Numbered from the stretch's first letter, positions 50,544 to 59,726 are shown. The stretch is 64,000 nucleotides of DNA from SKVR01 sp046291875 (GCA_046291875.1 JBKBSF010000010.1:1-64000), one strand, 5' to 3'. A program made the numbers and translations. The notes: generated by a model from the sequence alone, not told the origin.

Positions 50544-50969
50544 ATGGACCAAGAACCAAAAAAAAGAAAGGATACTGGCCGGAAACCTAATGGAGAGCCC
50601 AACTCCCGGTCTTCCAATCCAGCGGGTGCACAGGCACCCATAAGGATGGTTCGCCATCTTGAGCAGCAAAGTTACAAGATACAGTTCTTAAATGATAGTT
50701 TGCGGCTTTGGCTTAAGGCAGCAACAGAAATGGGCTTTAATGTTCGCCACATTACGCCTCCGCCCTTGTGGGCCCCTTTTCGGGAGAACCCCTTTGATCC
50801 CTCCGAGCAATATTATACCCGAAAGGAAGCTGCAGCCTTTTTAGATGTTTCTTTACGCACATTGGCATCTTATATAAAAAGTGGCAAAATACGCGAGATT
50901 CGGTTTAGTGCACGACGATGCTATATCGCCGCCACAGATCTTGTAGAATTTGCCCGCAAAGGAATTTGA
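50544..50969 (+). CDS. Helix-turn-helix DNA-binding protein (HTH_17/excisionase type)
   Basis: A 141-aa protein. The N-terminal ~30 residues are polar and basic (PKKRKDTGRKPNGEPNS). Residues 90-138 form a MerR/excisionase-type HTH: YYTRKEAAAFLDVSLRTLASYIKSGKIREI followed by YIAATDLVEFARKG. This module is used by mobile-element excisionases and small regulators. No integrase or relaxase is nearby, so the role is open. Confidence 0.78.
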   Translation: MDQEPKKRKDTGRKPNGEPNSRSSNPAGAQAPIRMVRHLEQQSYKIQFLNDSLRLWLKAATEMGFNVRHITPPPLWAPFRENPFDPSEQYYTRKEAAAFLDVSLRTLASYIKSGKIREIRFSARRCYIAATDLVEFARKGI

Positions 50970-51545
50970 CTCCTTGATTCCTCTTTGCTTTTCATGCTGC
51001 AATCCCTGCAGTCCAATCCCTGCCTTCCTATCCTTTCTCTTCAATTAGTCCTTCTTTTTTTTTCTTTTCCATTACCTGGCTCTGCCTGCCGCGGTTGTGG
51101 TGTCAGAATCTCTAAATCTGCCAGTCAATAGACCCGGTTATGGTTTGTGGCTGAAGTGATTTGTGTGGATGTTTCAATATTTTTTTACCCTCAAAACCTA
51201 TATCCACATTCCCTGCAAAGTCCGTATCAAGTCCGTACCATCTCCTTGTTGAAGAGTGAAGCTTAGATTTGGTTTTTCGCCAACTGATCCTTATGGATGT
51301 TCCTGGCACGACCTTGCCATAGCCCTGGTGGGGTCAATACCTGTTTCTGCAGGTTATTTATCCTTGCTTTCGACTGCTTATGAAGAATGTTTGGGAAAGT
51401 AGGGGAAATAGGATGCAGGATAATGCAAGTTGCAGAAGCACAATGGATTTAGCCTGGTATTTGCCTGTGGGGTGTTGTGTTTGTTCCGGGTAACCGGGCA
51501 GATTCAATAACAGTTTTTATTGTTTCACCCAAAAAAATTTAAGAC
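50970..51545. other. Gene-free stretch
   Basis: About 575 bases between the HTH gene and the DUF6266 gene. A minus-strand open frame at 51112-51309 encodes 65 aa without recognisable similarity or a clear start signal. I see no repeat family or RNA gene here. It could be decayed coding sequence. Confidence 0.4.
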
Positions 51546-52208
51546 ATGGGTAAAATTCGAAGCGGGATCTTAGGTCCCGTAGCCGGCAAGGTCGGCAATG
51601 TTGTAGGCGGCAGTTGGCGCGGTATCGATTACCTGCGCATCATGCCTGCCAGTGTAAGTAACCCCCGCAGCCCGGGCCAGCTCAACCAGCGTGGCCGCTT
51701 TGTGCTGATACTTCGGTTTTTGCAGCCTTTGCTCGATTTTCTGAAAATCGGCTTTCGTGCCTGGGCAGTGAAAATGAGTGCTTTTAATGCTGCCATGAGT
51801 TACAATCTGCGCCATGCGGTAACGGGCGAGTTTCCTGATTTCAACATTTTGTTTGAGCAGGTGCTTGTATCGCGCGGTAGCTTGCGCCCGGCAGCAGATG
51901 TAACCTGCTCCTCTCCTCAGCCCGCCCAGTTGCTTGTGCAATGGACGGATAATTCGGGCTGGGGGAATGCTTCACCTACCGATAGGGTGATGATTGTAAT
52001 CTACAACAGCCAGCGGATGATCGTCCGCTACGAACTGGATGTTGCCTTTCGCAGCGATGGTGAGGCCACCATGAACTTACCTGTGTCCTTCTCCGGGGAA
52101 GAAATACAGGTATGGGTTGCCCTTTCCAGCCTGAGTGAGCTGGTATCCAGTGGCGACCGGAGCACCATCAGCAATAGTGTGTTTGCCGGTTCGGTAGTAG
52201 TGAGCTGA
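51546..52208 (+). CDS. DUF6266 family protein
   Basis: A 220-aa protein. The N-terminus MGKIRSGILGPVAGKVGNVVGGSWRGIDYLR and SNPRSPGQLNQRGRF match the DUF6266 family of Bacteroidota. No signal peptide. The second half has beta-rich segments (QLLVQWTDNSGWGNASPTDRVMIVIYN). Function unknown. A strong terminator follows 20 bases after the stop. It is unusual here in being next to an excisionase-like gene and the MazEF module. Confidence 0.82.
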   Translation: MGKIRSGILGPVAGKVGNVVGGSWRGIDYLRIMPASVSNPRSPGQLNQRGRFVLILRFLQPLLDFLKIGFRAWAVKMSAFNAAMSYNLRHAVTGEFPDFNILFEQVLVSRGSLRPAADVTCSSPQPAQLLVQWTDNSGWGNASPTDRVMIVIYNSQRMIVRYELDVAFRSDGEATMNLPVSFSGEEIQVWVALSSLSELVSSGDRSTISNSVFAGSVVVS

Positions 52209-52228
52209 TCCTGGCTCAGGTTGTTTTT

Positions 52229-52264
52229 CCTCTCCTGTTATCCCCGTGCAGGAGAGGTTTTTTT
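52229..52264 (+). terminator. Intrinsic terminator of the DUF6266 gene
   Basis: Stem CCTCTCCTG / CAGGAGAGG with an 11-base loop and a run of seven T. Confidence 0.85.
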
Positions 52265-52292
52265 GGGGCTCCTCCGAAGTTGGGTTTCATCT

Positions 52293-52347
52293 CCGGGAAG
52301 CTGGAAATTCCTGCGGAAGTTTCCGGTACCCTGGATCCGGATGCCCA
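52293..52347 (-). repeat. R3 repeat, copy 7
   Basis: Inverted R3 (GGAAATTCCTGCGGAAGTTT core) with its CCCAATCCTCATACCCCCATC-like low-complexity tail to about 52435. It ends 40 bases before the mazEF promoter. Confidence 0.7.
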
Positions 52348-52450
52348 ATCCTTAATCGCCAATTCCCAATCCTCATACCCCCATCCCTCACGCCCCATCC
52401 CCCATCCCCCATCCCTCACGCTTCATACCTCCCACTAACTGCTTAAATAC

Positions 52451-52481
52451 TTTTGAGGGATCAGAAAAAGTGCTAACTTTG
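52451..52481 (+). promoter_or_regulatory. mazEF promoter TTTTG-N18-TAACTTTG
   Basis: A -33 TTTTG (52451-52455) and a -7 TAACTTTG (52474-52481) with 18-base spacing match the Bacteroidota consensus well; the ATG is 25 bases downstream. Autoregulation by the MazE-MazF complex at this site is typical for the family, but no operator palindrome is obvious. Confidence 0.65.
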
Positions 52482-52506
52482 TGATTACAATATAAATTTT
52501 TATGCG

Positions 52507-52752
52507 ATGGAAATCCCTGTTGTGAAAATCGGTAACTCAAAGGGTTTAAGGCTTAGTAAGACCCTGCTGGAGAAATACAACATCAAAGATCGGGTAGAAC
52601 TGGTGCTGGAGGATGAGCAGATCATCATCCGGCCTGTAAATCATCCGCGCATGGGTTGGGAAGATGCTTTTGTGGAGATGCATGCGCAAGGGGATGATCA
52701 GCTGCTGATGGATGATGTATTCAACGATGAAAATCCAGAAGAATGGAGCTGA
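52507..52752 (+). CDS. MazE-family antitoxin
   Basis: An 81-aa AbrB/MazE-fold antitoxin. The N-terminal swapped-hairpin DNA-binding domain reads VVKIGNSKGLRLSKTLLEKYNIKDRVELVLEDEQIIIRPV. The acidic C-terminal tail (MHAQGDDQLLMDDVFNDENPEEWS) is the expected MazF-neutralising segment. It overlaps the toxin gene by ten bases. Confidence 0.88.
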   Translation: MEIPVVKIGNSKGLRLSKTLLEKYNIKDRVELVLEDEQIIIRPVNHPRMGWEDAFVEMHAQGDDQLLMDDVFNDENPEEWS

Positions 52753-53066
52753 AACAGTATCATGTGGTGTGGGTTAACCTGGACCCCACTATGGGCAGCG
52801 AACTGCGCAAGACCCGTCCCTGCCTGATTATCTCGCCCGATGAAATGAACAGGCACCTGCAGACCCTGATTGTGGCACCCATGACCACCACTTCCAAGCC
52901 CTATCCCACACGCGTAAAGGTAAAATACCAGCAGCAGACAGGGTGGGTAGTAATAGATCAGATCAGAACCATTGCCAGGGAAAGAGTGATAAAGGTGATG
53001 GGGAAGATCAGCAAAGCCGAAATCGCCCAGGTGAAAGAGGTAATCCGCGAGACCCTTGTGGCGTAA
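52743..53066 (+). CDS. MazF-family endoribonuclease toxin
   Basis: A 107-aa PemK/MazF toxin, a sequence-specific mRNA interferase. It has HVVWVNLDPTMGSELRKTRPCLIISPDEMN (catalytic Arg in the KTRP motif), TLIVAPMTT with the catalytic Thr, and GWVVIDQIRTIARERV. Length is typical. It is followed, without a gap, by a long 7-bp tandem repeat. Confidence 0.9.
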   Translation: MELKQYHVVWVNLDPTMGSELRKTRPCLIISPDEMNRHLQTLIVAPMTTTSKPYPTRVKVKYQQQTGWVVIDQIRTIARERVIKVMGKISKAEIAQVKEVIRETLVA

Positions 53067-53067
53067 G

Positions 53068-53279
53068 GAGGGAACCGGAAGACCGAAGACGGAAGACGGG
53101 AGATCGAAGACAGAAGACCGAAGACGGGAGACGGAAGACGGGAGACAGAAGACGGAAGACGGAAGACGGAAGACGGGAGACGGGAGACAGAAGACGGAAG
53201 ACGGGAGACAGAAGACGGGAGACGGAAGACGGGAGACAGGAGACGGGAGACAGAAGACGGGAGACGGGAGACGGGAGAA
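53068..53279 (+). repeat. 7-bp tandem repeat (GACGGAA/GACGGGA units)
   Basis: About 30 purine-rich heptamer units (GACGGAA, GACGGGA, GACAGAA variants) in a row directly after the mazF stop. Because the unit is 7 bp it is open in several frames; those frames are not genes. It may form purine-strand structures or vary in copy number by slippage. Confidence 0.9.
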
Positions 53280-53328
53280 AGTGGAGTGTACTGCCCGAAA
53301 TCATGCGTGATCCGTGATCCGTAGGCCG

Positions 53329-53405
53329 AAACAATTCGACCCCTCCGGGGTCGTTGGTTTTTTGGGTGCTGTTTGTTGCTATAGACCTGCGACTCCTCCG
53401 GAGAC
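53329..53405 (+). repeat. R5 repeat, complete copy
   Basis: The CGACCCCTCCGGGGTCG hairpin, GTTTGTTGCTATAGACCTGC and a final CTCCTCCGGAG. Followed immediately by an inverted R3 copy (53417-53469) and its low-complexity tail to about 53560. Confidence 0.75.
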
Positions 53406-53416
53406 GGGCCATCGCG

Positions 53417-53469
53417 CGGGAAGCTGGGAATTCCTGCGGAGGCTTCCGGTTTCCTGGATCCGGATGCCC
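53417..53469 (-). repeat. R3 repeat, copy 8
   Basis: Inverted R3 with the AATTCCTGCGGAGGCTTCCG core and the GATCCGGATGCCC end. The gap 53067-53793 contains the heptamer repeat, R5, R3 and two -7-like boxes. Confidence 0.7.
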
Positions 53470-53690
53470 AATTCCCAATCCTCATTTTTCATTCTTCATT
53501 CCTCATTCCCCATCCCTCATCCCTCACACCTCATAATCCATACCTCATCCCTCACACCCCGCCCGGGTGCTCTGTTTTGCTTTCGTAAAAAAAAAATGGC
53601 GTTCGGTCGAACTTAAATAAATTTCCTTAATTTTGTCCATATGAATGCGAATTGCATTGTTAATATCGCATCGGGTAAGTGATTAATGCC

Positions 53691-53698
53691 TATCTTTG
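53691..53698 (+). promoter_or_regulatory. -7 box TATCTTTG of the fasciclin-domain gene
   Basis: Perfect TAnnTTTG about 95 bases before the ATG at 53794. A second candidate, TAATTTTG, lies at 53628-53635. No convincing -33 for either. Confidence 0.45.
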
Positions 53699-53793
53699 AC
53701 TAAGAGAGGCCTGAAATAATCTCTCGCTTGCAAATCAAATTCCAAACAAAAACCTTAATTAACCTTAATGTTTCATTAAAAATTACAACAATC

Positions 53794-56082
53794 ATGAAGA
53801 GAATTTTTACTTTTTTATTAGTACTCACCACTGCTATTTCTTTTGCCCAGCGCGCAGGGGAAGTTGCATTGGAAAAAAGTGTTGAGCTCAACGTTGCTCC
53901 GAAGAATGAGCAGGTAATCTTACCTCAGTGTTGGTCAACTCTGACACAGGTTGCGTTTTACAGATGGACTGACGCAAATAATAACCCGATAGGCTGGATT
54001 CTGGGGAATAACTCTTTTGGTGATGCTGCCGTTGCACAAGCTTTTGTAAACGAAAACACGATTCAAGTGAAAGGAGCTTATTTTTGGATCGCTCAAATAG
54101 GCACTGGATCACAAAACATCGTTTTTAGCATCAATGAATTCTCCAATGGTGCGCCTGGGGCTGTAATAGCATCCGTTACCAAACCTTTGAATGAAGTGGT
54201 TGCTTACATGGAAACTGGAGTAACACCGGCTAATTACGTTAATGCCATGTATGTTGAATTTGATGCTCCAGTTGAGATTACCTCAGATTTTGCCCTCGTA
54301 GTTGATTTTTCTGCAGTTCCATACACTGCCCACGGAGATGGAGTGGTTATCGTGTCGAATCACCTTTCCCAGCCTTGTAATGCCGGGCAAGTTTTTATAA
54401 AAGACAGTGATGGTGATTGGAGCGTAAGTACTGCTGTAAATGCAGCTCTTACTATGGTTTCGGGGATGTTTCCTGTAATTGAGGACAATACCGTAACAGT
54501 AGTTGACATTATTGCAGGAAGCGATGATCATACAACATTGGCTGCTGCTGTGGTTGCTGCCGGTTTGGTAGATGCACTCAGCGGTGCTGGCCCCTTCACC
54601 GTATTTGCTCCCACCAATGCAGCTTTTGATGCACTTCCTGCTGGTTTGCTGGATGAACTGCTGGCCGACCCCAGTGGAGACCTTACATCGATTCTGCTTT
54701 ACCACGTGGTAGCAGGTAAAACCATGTCGACCGACCTGGCCAACGGACAGGTGATTACTACCCTTCTGGGGCAGGATATCACCATCACCATCAACAACGA
54801 TGGCGTATTTATCAATGGCGATGTGGAAATAACCGTAGTAGACCTGGAAGCCGACAATGGTGTGGTACACGTGATCGACGCTGTATTGGTACCCGACCTT
54901 AGCCTCCAAACTTTCAGCATTACCTTCAATGTGGATATGACCGATGTTGATGGTTTCGACTATAATACCGACAAGGTGTTTGTAACCGGTACTTTTGCAG
55001 GTTGGGCTGAGCCTGGCACTGCGGGTTCTTATGAATTGAGCCTCGTTCCTCCAGCAAAAAACAGTCCTCCTTTCGTATTGTACGAAAACTGGGATAGCTA
55101 CACCGATTTCACCACCGACGTTTCTCCATGGATTGTTCACCACATCAATACCGGTGCTACCTGGGGTTCTCAAGACTTTGACTTCCCCGGTGAAGCAACT
55201 TCTTTTGCCTGGATGGTTTTTAACCCCAGCCAGACTACTCCTGCCATCGATGGCAATCACCCCCCTGTAGATGGTGACAAGTACCTGATTGCCGTTCAGT
55301 CGCAGACTGTAAATGACAATAAGTGGCTGGTAACGCCCGAGGTATCTTTCAATGCTACTTCTGTTTTCTCTTTCTCTGCCAAGTCAATTACTGCCCAGTA
55401 TGGTCTGGAAAGATTCAGAGTATTGGTATCTACCACAGGTAGCGATCCCGCTGATTTTACCGTTATCTCTCCCGGAGATTATGTTGAAGCACCTATTGAC
55501 TGGGCTACCTTCACTTATCCTCTGGCTGCCTATGCAGGACAAACCGGCCATATCGCCATCCAGTATGTATCTCATGATGCCTTTATCTTTATGCTGGATG
55601 CTCTGTTCCTCAATGCTACAACGGATCCCGATCCAGAGCCTGATGTGCTGATCTACACCGTTACTGTTGACAATGTTGAAGCCGGTGAGGTGAAGTACAA
55701 GTATTTCTCTGATGCCTTTGGTTCTGGCTGGGCCGGTGGAGAATGGGCCGGTGGTGCCGACCGTATCTTCCAATTGAATGGCGATGCAGTACGCGACGAC
55801 GTATGGGGTGTAAACAATACTCTTTCTGTTCCCCAGGTTGAGCTGGCAGAAGAAGGCATTATGCTCTTCCCCAACCCCGTTCGTACCCAGTTGAACATTA
55901 ACAGTGCTGATATGATCCAGCAGGTGCGTATCTTCGATCTTACCGGTCGTATGGTTATGAGCCAGCAGGTAAACAGCAACACTGCTTCTGTAAATGTAAG
56001 CGAATTCAGACAAGGTGTTTATGTAATGCAGGTGATGACCGCCAACGGCATCGGCAGCAAGAAATTCACTGTTGTGAAATAA
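53794..56082 (+). CDS. Surface protein: fasciclin, nested adhesin-type domain and T9SS sorting domain
   Basis: A 762-aa exported protein with a signal peptide (MKRIFTFLLVLTTAISFAQ). Domains: an N-terminal jelly-roll-like region (about 35-225), a fasciclin/FAS1 domain (about 230-369, with FTVFAPTNAAFDALP and LYHVVAGK), the first half of a beta domain (about 371-421, NVDMTDVDGFD..VFVTGTFAGWAEPG), a cleaved-adhesin/choice-of-anchor-J domain (about 424-612, ENWDSYTDF..), the second half of the beta domain (about 613-684, VKYKYFS..GGEWAGGADR..DDVWGV) and a type A T9SS sorting domain (about 685-762, LFPNPVRTQLNI..). The ATG at 53794 places the signal peptide correctly. Likely a type IX-secreted adhesin. 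Confidence 0.88.
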   Translation: MKRIFTFLLVLTTAISFAQRAGEVALEKSVELNVAPKNEQVILPQCWSTLTQVAFYRWTDANNNPIGWILGNNSFGDAAVAQAFVNENTIQVKGAYFWIAQIGTGSQNIVFSINEFSNGAPGAVIASVTKPLNEVVAYMETGVTPANYVNAMYVEFDAPVEITSDFALVVDFSAVPYTAHGDGVVIVSNHLSQPCNAGQVFIKDSDGDWSVSTAVNAALTMVSGMFPVIEDNTVTVVDIIAGSDDHTTLAAAVVAAGLVDALSGAGPFTVFAPTNAAFDALPAGLLDELLADPSGDLTSILLYHVVAGKTMSTDLANGQVITTLLGQDITITINNDGVFINGDVEITVVDLEADNGVVHVIDAVLVPDLSLQTFSITFNVDMTDVDGFDYNTDKVFVTGTFAGWAEPGTAGSYELSLVPPAKNSPPFVLYENWDSYTDFTTDVSPWIVHHINTGATWGSQDFDFPGEATSFAWMVFNPSQTTPAIDGNHPPVDGDKYLIAVQSQTVNDNKWLVTPEVSFNATSVFSFSAKSITAQYGLERFRVLVSTTGSDPADFTVISPGDYVEAPIDWATFTYPLAAYAGQTGHIAIQYVSHDAFIFMLDALFLNATTDPDPEPDVLIYTVTVDNVEAGEVKYKYFSDAFGSGWAGGEWAGGADRIFQLNGDAVRDDVWGVNNTLSVPQVELAEEGIMLFPNPVRTQLNINSADMIQQVRIFDLTGRMVMSQQVNSNTASVNVSEFRQGVYVMQVMTANGIGSKKFTVVK

Positions 56083-56104
56083 TCTTACCTTCATAGTTTT
56101 TTCT

Positions 56105-56140
56105 GTAAGGCTGGCCTTCGGGCTGGCCTTACTTTTTTTT
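56105..56140 (+). terminator. Intrinsic terminator of the fasciclin-domain gene
   Basis: Stem GTAAGGCTGGCC / GGCTGGCCTTAC (with two G-T pairs), TTCG loop and eight T, 23 bases after the stop. Confidence 0.85.
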
Positions 56141-56457
56141 AGGGGATTGGAGGTGAGAAAGTAAAGATTTCTCCATCCTTTCTCCTGCGAAATGGAAATC
56201 CGGAAGTTTTTTTGTCTCTGGTATGTACTGCATTTGGTTTATGTGAGTTCAAATAAAATTACGAACAATAAGTGAAAAAATAAGACAAAGACTATTTGGC
56301 TACAGATAAGGCTATTGAAGTATGCTATGTAGATGCCAGAATAAACATGTGCATAGCACGCATACAGTTGATGTTTGCAGGGCTTGCTATATGTTAAAAC
56401 TTGACCGGTTGGTTTAAGTTTCCTTGCATGGGTTGTATTTTTTTAAGAAAAAGAGAC

Positions 56458-56465
56458 TATATTTG
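56458..56465 (+). promoter_or_regulatory. -7 box TATATTTG upstream of susC-like gene
   Basis: Perfect TAnnTTTG match 45 bases before the ATG at 56511. A TTG lies 22 bases upstream, slightly long for the consensus. The gap 56083-56510 otherwise contains only a terminator. Confidence 0.5.
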
Positions 56466-56510
56466 GGGGTTTTTTAACCAAAATTTAAACATAATTAAAA
56501 ACAAAACAAC

Positions 56511-59500
56511 ATGAAAAGATTATTAATGCTCTTTGGTGCACTACTCCTGATGGGATCTACCATATATGGTCAGGTCCGTGTTACGGGTACTGTAACCGAT
56601 GCCAGAGACGGGCAAGCACTGCCTGGAGTTACTGTTTCGGTTCAGGGAACAACTATCGGAACTAATACCGATATGAATGGTAATTTTGAATTATCTGTTC
56701 CTGCTGAGGCTGTACTTCAGTTTTCTTTTGTGGGCTACACAACCCTTCTTGAGCCTGTTGGCGACAGAAGAGTTTTCAATGTAGCTCTTGAAACTACCAT
56801 GGTAGGCCTTGATGAGGTAATTGTTGTTGCCTATGGAACCACCACCCGCGCCAGTTTTACTGGAAGTGCCACTGTGGTTTCCGGAGAGAAACTTCAAACC
56901 ATTCAGTCTTCCAACATTACCAGCGCCCTGGAAGGTATTGCCCCCGGGGTACAGATCACCAGCGCTACAGGTCAGCCAGGAAGTGAGTCTACCATTCGTA
57001 TCCGTGGTATCGGATCTATCAGCTCCTCCAACCGGCCTTTGATCATTCTCGACGGCGTGCCTTATGATGGCTCACTCAATTCCATTAACCCTGCGGATAT
57101 TGAGACCCTCAATATCCTTAAGGATGCTGCCTCCAGTGCTCTTTATGGTGCTCGTGGTGCCAATGGTGTGATTATCATTTCTACCAAAAGAGGAAAAACC
57201 GGTTCTCAAACGGTTAACTTTGATACCCGTGTGGGTGTTAACACCCGTGGGGTTCCTGAGTTTGACCACATGACCGACCCCCAGATGTACATCGAAACCT
57301 TCTGGAAGTCTGTTCAATTGGGTATGTATTACAGCGATAATAACTGGGATGCCAATGGTAATCCTATCAACTCTATGGAGCATTTTGCTCAATACGCTTC
57401 CAATAACCTTTTCGGCACACATGCCGGAAATTACCTTGGCAACTACAACCCCTACAATGTTCCTGACAATGAGGTGATCGACCCCCTTACCGGTAAACTC
57501 AACCCCAGTGCTCAGTTGTTGTATCAGGACAGGTGGCACGATGAGATGTTCAGCAACGGTATCCGTACCGAATCCAACCTTAACATAAGCGGAGGCGTAC
57601 AAAATACCAACTATCGTTTCTCCTTTGGATATCTGCAAGATCAAGGATATGTAATTGGTTCTGATTTTGAGCGCTATACCACACGTCTTTCTGTAGACCA
57701 GAAGGTAAACAACTGGCTGAAAGGTGGTATGACCGCTGCTTACGCCCAAAGTGAAACGGGTGCGCCAGTGGGTACTTTTACAACCAATTACTCCAATGCG
57801 TTTATGTTTACCCGTATGATCGCTCCTCTTTATCCCGTATTCCTCAGAGATTCGCTGGGCGAGATGATGTACGATCTGCAAGGTAATGTATTGTATGACT
57901 TCGGTACCGAGAGAGCCCGTCCTTACGGTTCTATCCAAAACCCGGTGGCTACTTACCAGCAGGATATCAGAAGCGACAAACGTGATAATACCTCTGTGCA
58001 GGGTTACCTGGAGGCCAAGTTCCTTGAGAATTTTACTTTTACTGTAAATGCCAGCCTTAATGCCATTGGCCGCGATAATACAAGCTTCGCTACCCCGCTG
58101 GGTGGTGATGCCAAAGCTGCCAACGGACGTGGCCAGATTACACAATCAAGAACTGTATCGCTCAACTCTACCCAGTTGCTTAACTATAACAATACCTTTG
58201 GTTTGCATACCGTAGGGGCATTGATCGGGCATGAAAGCTACAAGTGGAATAACTCTCTGCTTTACGGACATAAAACCAATTTCTTTATCCCCGGCAATCC
58301 TAACCTTGACAATGCTGTATTGATTGAAGGATTGAATTCCTATACCCAGGAGTATGCCATTGAAGGATACCTTAGCCGACTGGATTACAACTTTGACAAT
58401 CGCTATTATGTGAATGCCAGTTTCCGTAGAGACGGCTCTTCTCGTTTCCATCCCGACAGCCGCTGGGGTAATTTCTGGTCGATTGGAGGTAGCTGGAGGA
58501 TTAACCAGGAAGCCTTTATGAGTGGCATCACCTGGATTGATGACCTTAAAGTGAAAGCCAGCTTTGGCCAGCAAGGTAATGATGCTCTTAGTTATCCCAC
58601 AGGAGGGCAAAACTATCTTCCTTTCGCAACCCAGTATCGTGTTGTAAACAATAACAATGAGATTGCCATTAATAAGTTTTACATTGGAAACCCCCTGATT
58701 ACCTGGGAAAAATCCAACAGTTTCAACACCGGTATCGACTTTGCATTCTTTAACCGTATGTCGGGTACTCTTGAGTATTTCCAGAGAGCCACCACCGATT
58801 TGTTGTACAACCGACCCATGCCAACCTCAGCCGGTTTCTCTTTCTTCTCTGAGAACGTTGCTGACATGGTAAACCGCGGTGTAGAACTTGAGCTTAACGC
58901 TACTCCTGTTGTAAGACGCAATTTCCGTGTTGATGTGGGTTTGAACCTTACTCATTACACCAATGAAATTACCAAACTGCCTCCCGGACTTGAGGATGGT
59001 ATCCGTTCAGGAAACCAATGGTTGATGCAAGGTGGAAGCCTTTACGACTGGTGGATGGTTCAGGCTGCTGGTCTTGACTCGATTGGTAGACAGCTTTACA
59101 AAGTACGCCCCAGATTGCTGGATGAAGATGGCAACCCTGCTGTAGATGAATTTGGAAAAGCTCTTTGGGATGAAACCCAATGGGAAACCACCCACATCTA
59201 TGCTGATGCCAACCAAAACCACAATAGAGTAAACAAAGGTTCGGCCCTTCCTGATCTTTTTGGTGGATTCAATATTAATGTAAGGTACCGTAGCTTCGAT
59301 TTCGGTATTATTTCAAACTTCCAGATTGGTGGTTTGGTATATGATAACGTATACAGCAGCTTAATGCATGCCGGGCAAAGCGGAGACAACTGGCACAAGG
59401 ATATTCTCAATGCCTGGACTCCTGATAACCCCAATACCGATATTCCACGTTTGGATGTAAACCGCGTACGTTCTTCCAACGAAACCTCTGATCGTTTCCT

Positions 59501-59726
59501 GGTAGATGCATCATTCTTCAACATCAGGAATATCACCATGGGTTACACCTTTAAGCCCAATACAATTCCTGGTGTAAACCAATTGAGAATTTACGGAGTA
59601 GTAGACAACGTTGCCCTGTTCTCTTACAGAAAAGGACTTGATCCCAGACAAAGTGTGGCTGGAGCAACCGGATACAACTACTCTCCCATCCGTTCTTTCT
59701 CCATGGGCTTAAATCTTAGTTTCTAA
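56511..59726 (+). CDS. SusC/RagA-family TonB-linked outer-membrane protein
   Basis: A 1071-aa outer-membrane transporter. A signal peptide (1-20) is followed by a carboxypeptidase-regulatory-like domain (VRVTGTVTDARDGQALPGV, 22-95), the TonB-box-like DEVIVVAYGT (101-110), the plug domain (about 112-230, with the SusC signature GIGSISSSNRPLIILDGVPYDG) and a long beta-barrel ending in GLNLSF with the C-terminal Phe. It imports a macromolecule or oligomer together with the next gene's SusD. No glycoside hydrolase is nearby, so the substrate may be a peptide or an oligosaccharide processed elsewhere. Confidence 0.95.
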   Translation: MKRLLMLFGALLLMGSTIYGQVRVTGTVTDARDGQALPGVTVSVQGTTIGTNTDMNGNFELSVPAEAVLQFSFVGYTTLLEPVGDRRVFNVALETTMVGLDEVIVVAYGTTTRASFTGSATVVSGEKLQTIQSSNITSALEGIAPGVQITSATGQPGSESTIRIRGIGSISSSNRPLIILDGVPYDGSLNSINPADIETLNILKDAASSALYGARGANGVIIISTKRGKTGSQTVNFDTRVGVNTRGVPEFDHMTDPQMYIETFWKSVQLGMYYSDNNWDANGNPINSMEHFAQYASNNLFGTHAGNYLGNYNPYNVPDNEVIDPLTGKLNPSAQLLYQDRWHDEMFSNGIRTESNLNISGGVQNTNYRFSFGYLQDQGYVIGSDFERYTTRLSVDQKVNNWLKGGMTAAYAQSETGAPVGTFTTNYSNAFMFTRMIAPLYPVFLRDSLGEMMYDLQGNVLYDFGTERARPYGSIQNPVATYQQDIRSDKRDNTSVQGYLEAKFLENFTFTVNASLNAIGRDNTSFATPLGGDAKAANGRGQITQSRTVSLNSTQLLNYNNTFGLHTVGALIGHESYKWNNSLLYGHKTNFFIPGNPNLDNAVLIEGLNSYTQEYAIEGYLSRLDYNFDNRYYVNASFRRDGSSRFHPDSRWGNFWSIGGSWRINQEAFMSGITWIDDLKVKASFGQQGNDALSYPTGGQNYLPFATQYRVVNNNNEIAINKFYIGNPLITWEKSNSFNTGIDFAFFNRMSGTLEYFQRATTDLLYNRPMPTSAGFSFFSENVADMVNRGVELELNATPVVRRNFRVDVGLNLTHYTNEITKLPPGLEDGIRSGNQWLMQGGSLYDWWMVQAAGLDSIGRQLYKVRPRLLDEDGNPAVDEFGKALWDETQWETTHIYADANQNHNRVNKGSALPDLFGGFNINVRYRSFDFGIISNFQIGGLVYDNVYSSLMHAGQSGDNWHKDILNAWTPDNPNTDIPRLDVNRVRSSNETSDRFLVDASFFNIRNITMGYTFKPNTIPGVNQLRIYGVVDNVALFSYRKGLDPRQSVAGATGYNYSPIRSFSMGLNLSF

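Noticed and set aside
51112..51309. 65-codon minus-strand open frame
   Set aside because: Lacks a recognised domain, ribosome-binding context or promoter; kept only as unassigned DNA.
53056..53310. Open frames across the heptamer repeat
   Set aside because: They are produced by the 7-bp repeat, which lacks stops in several frames, and they have no start signal or similarity.
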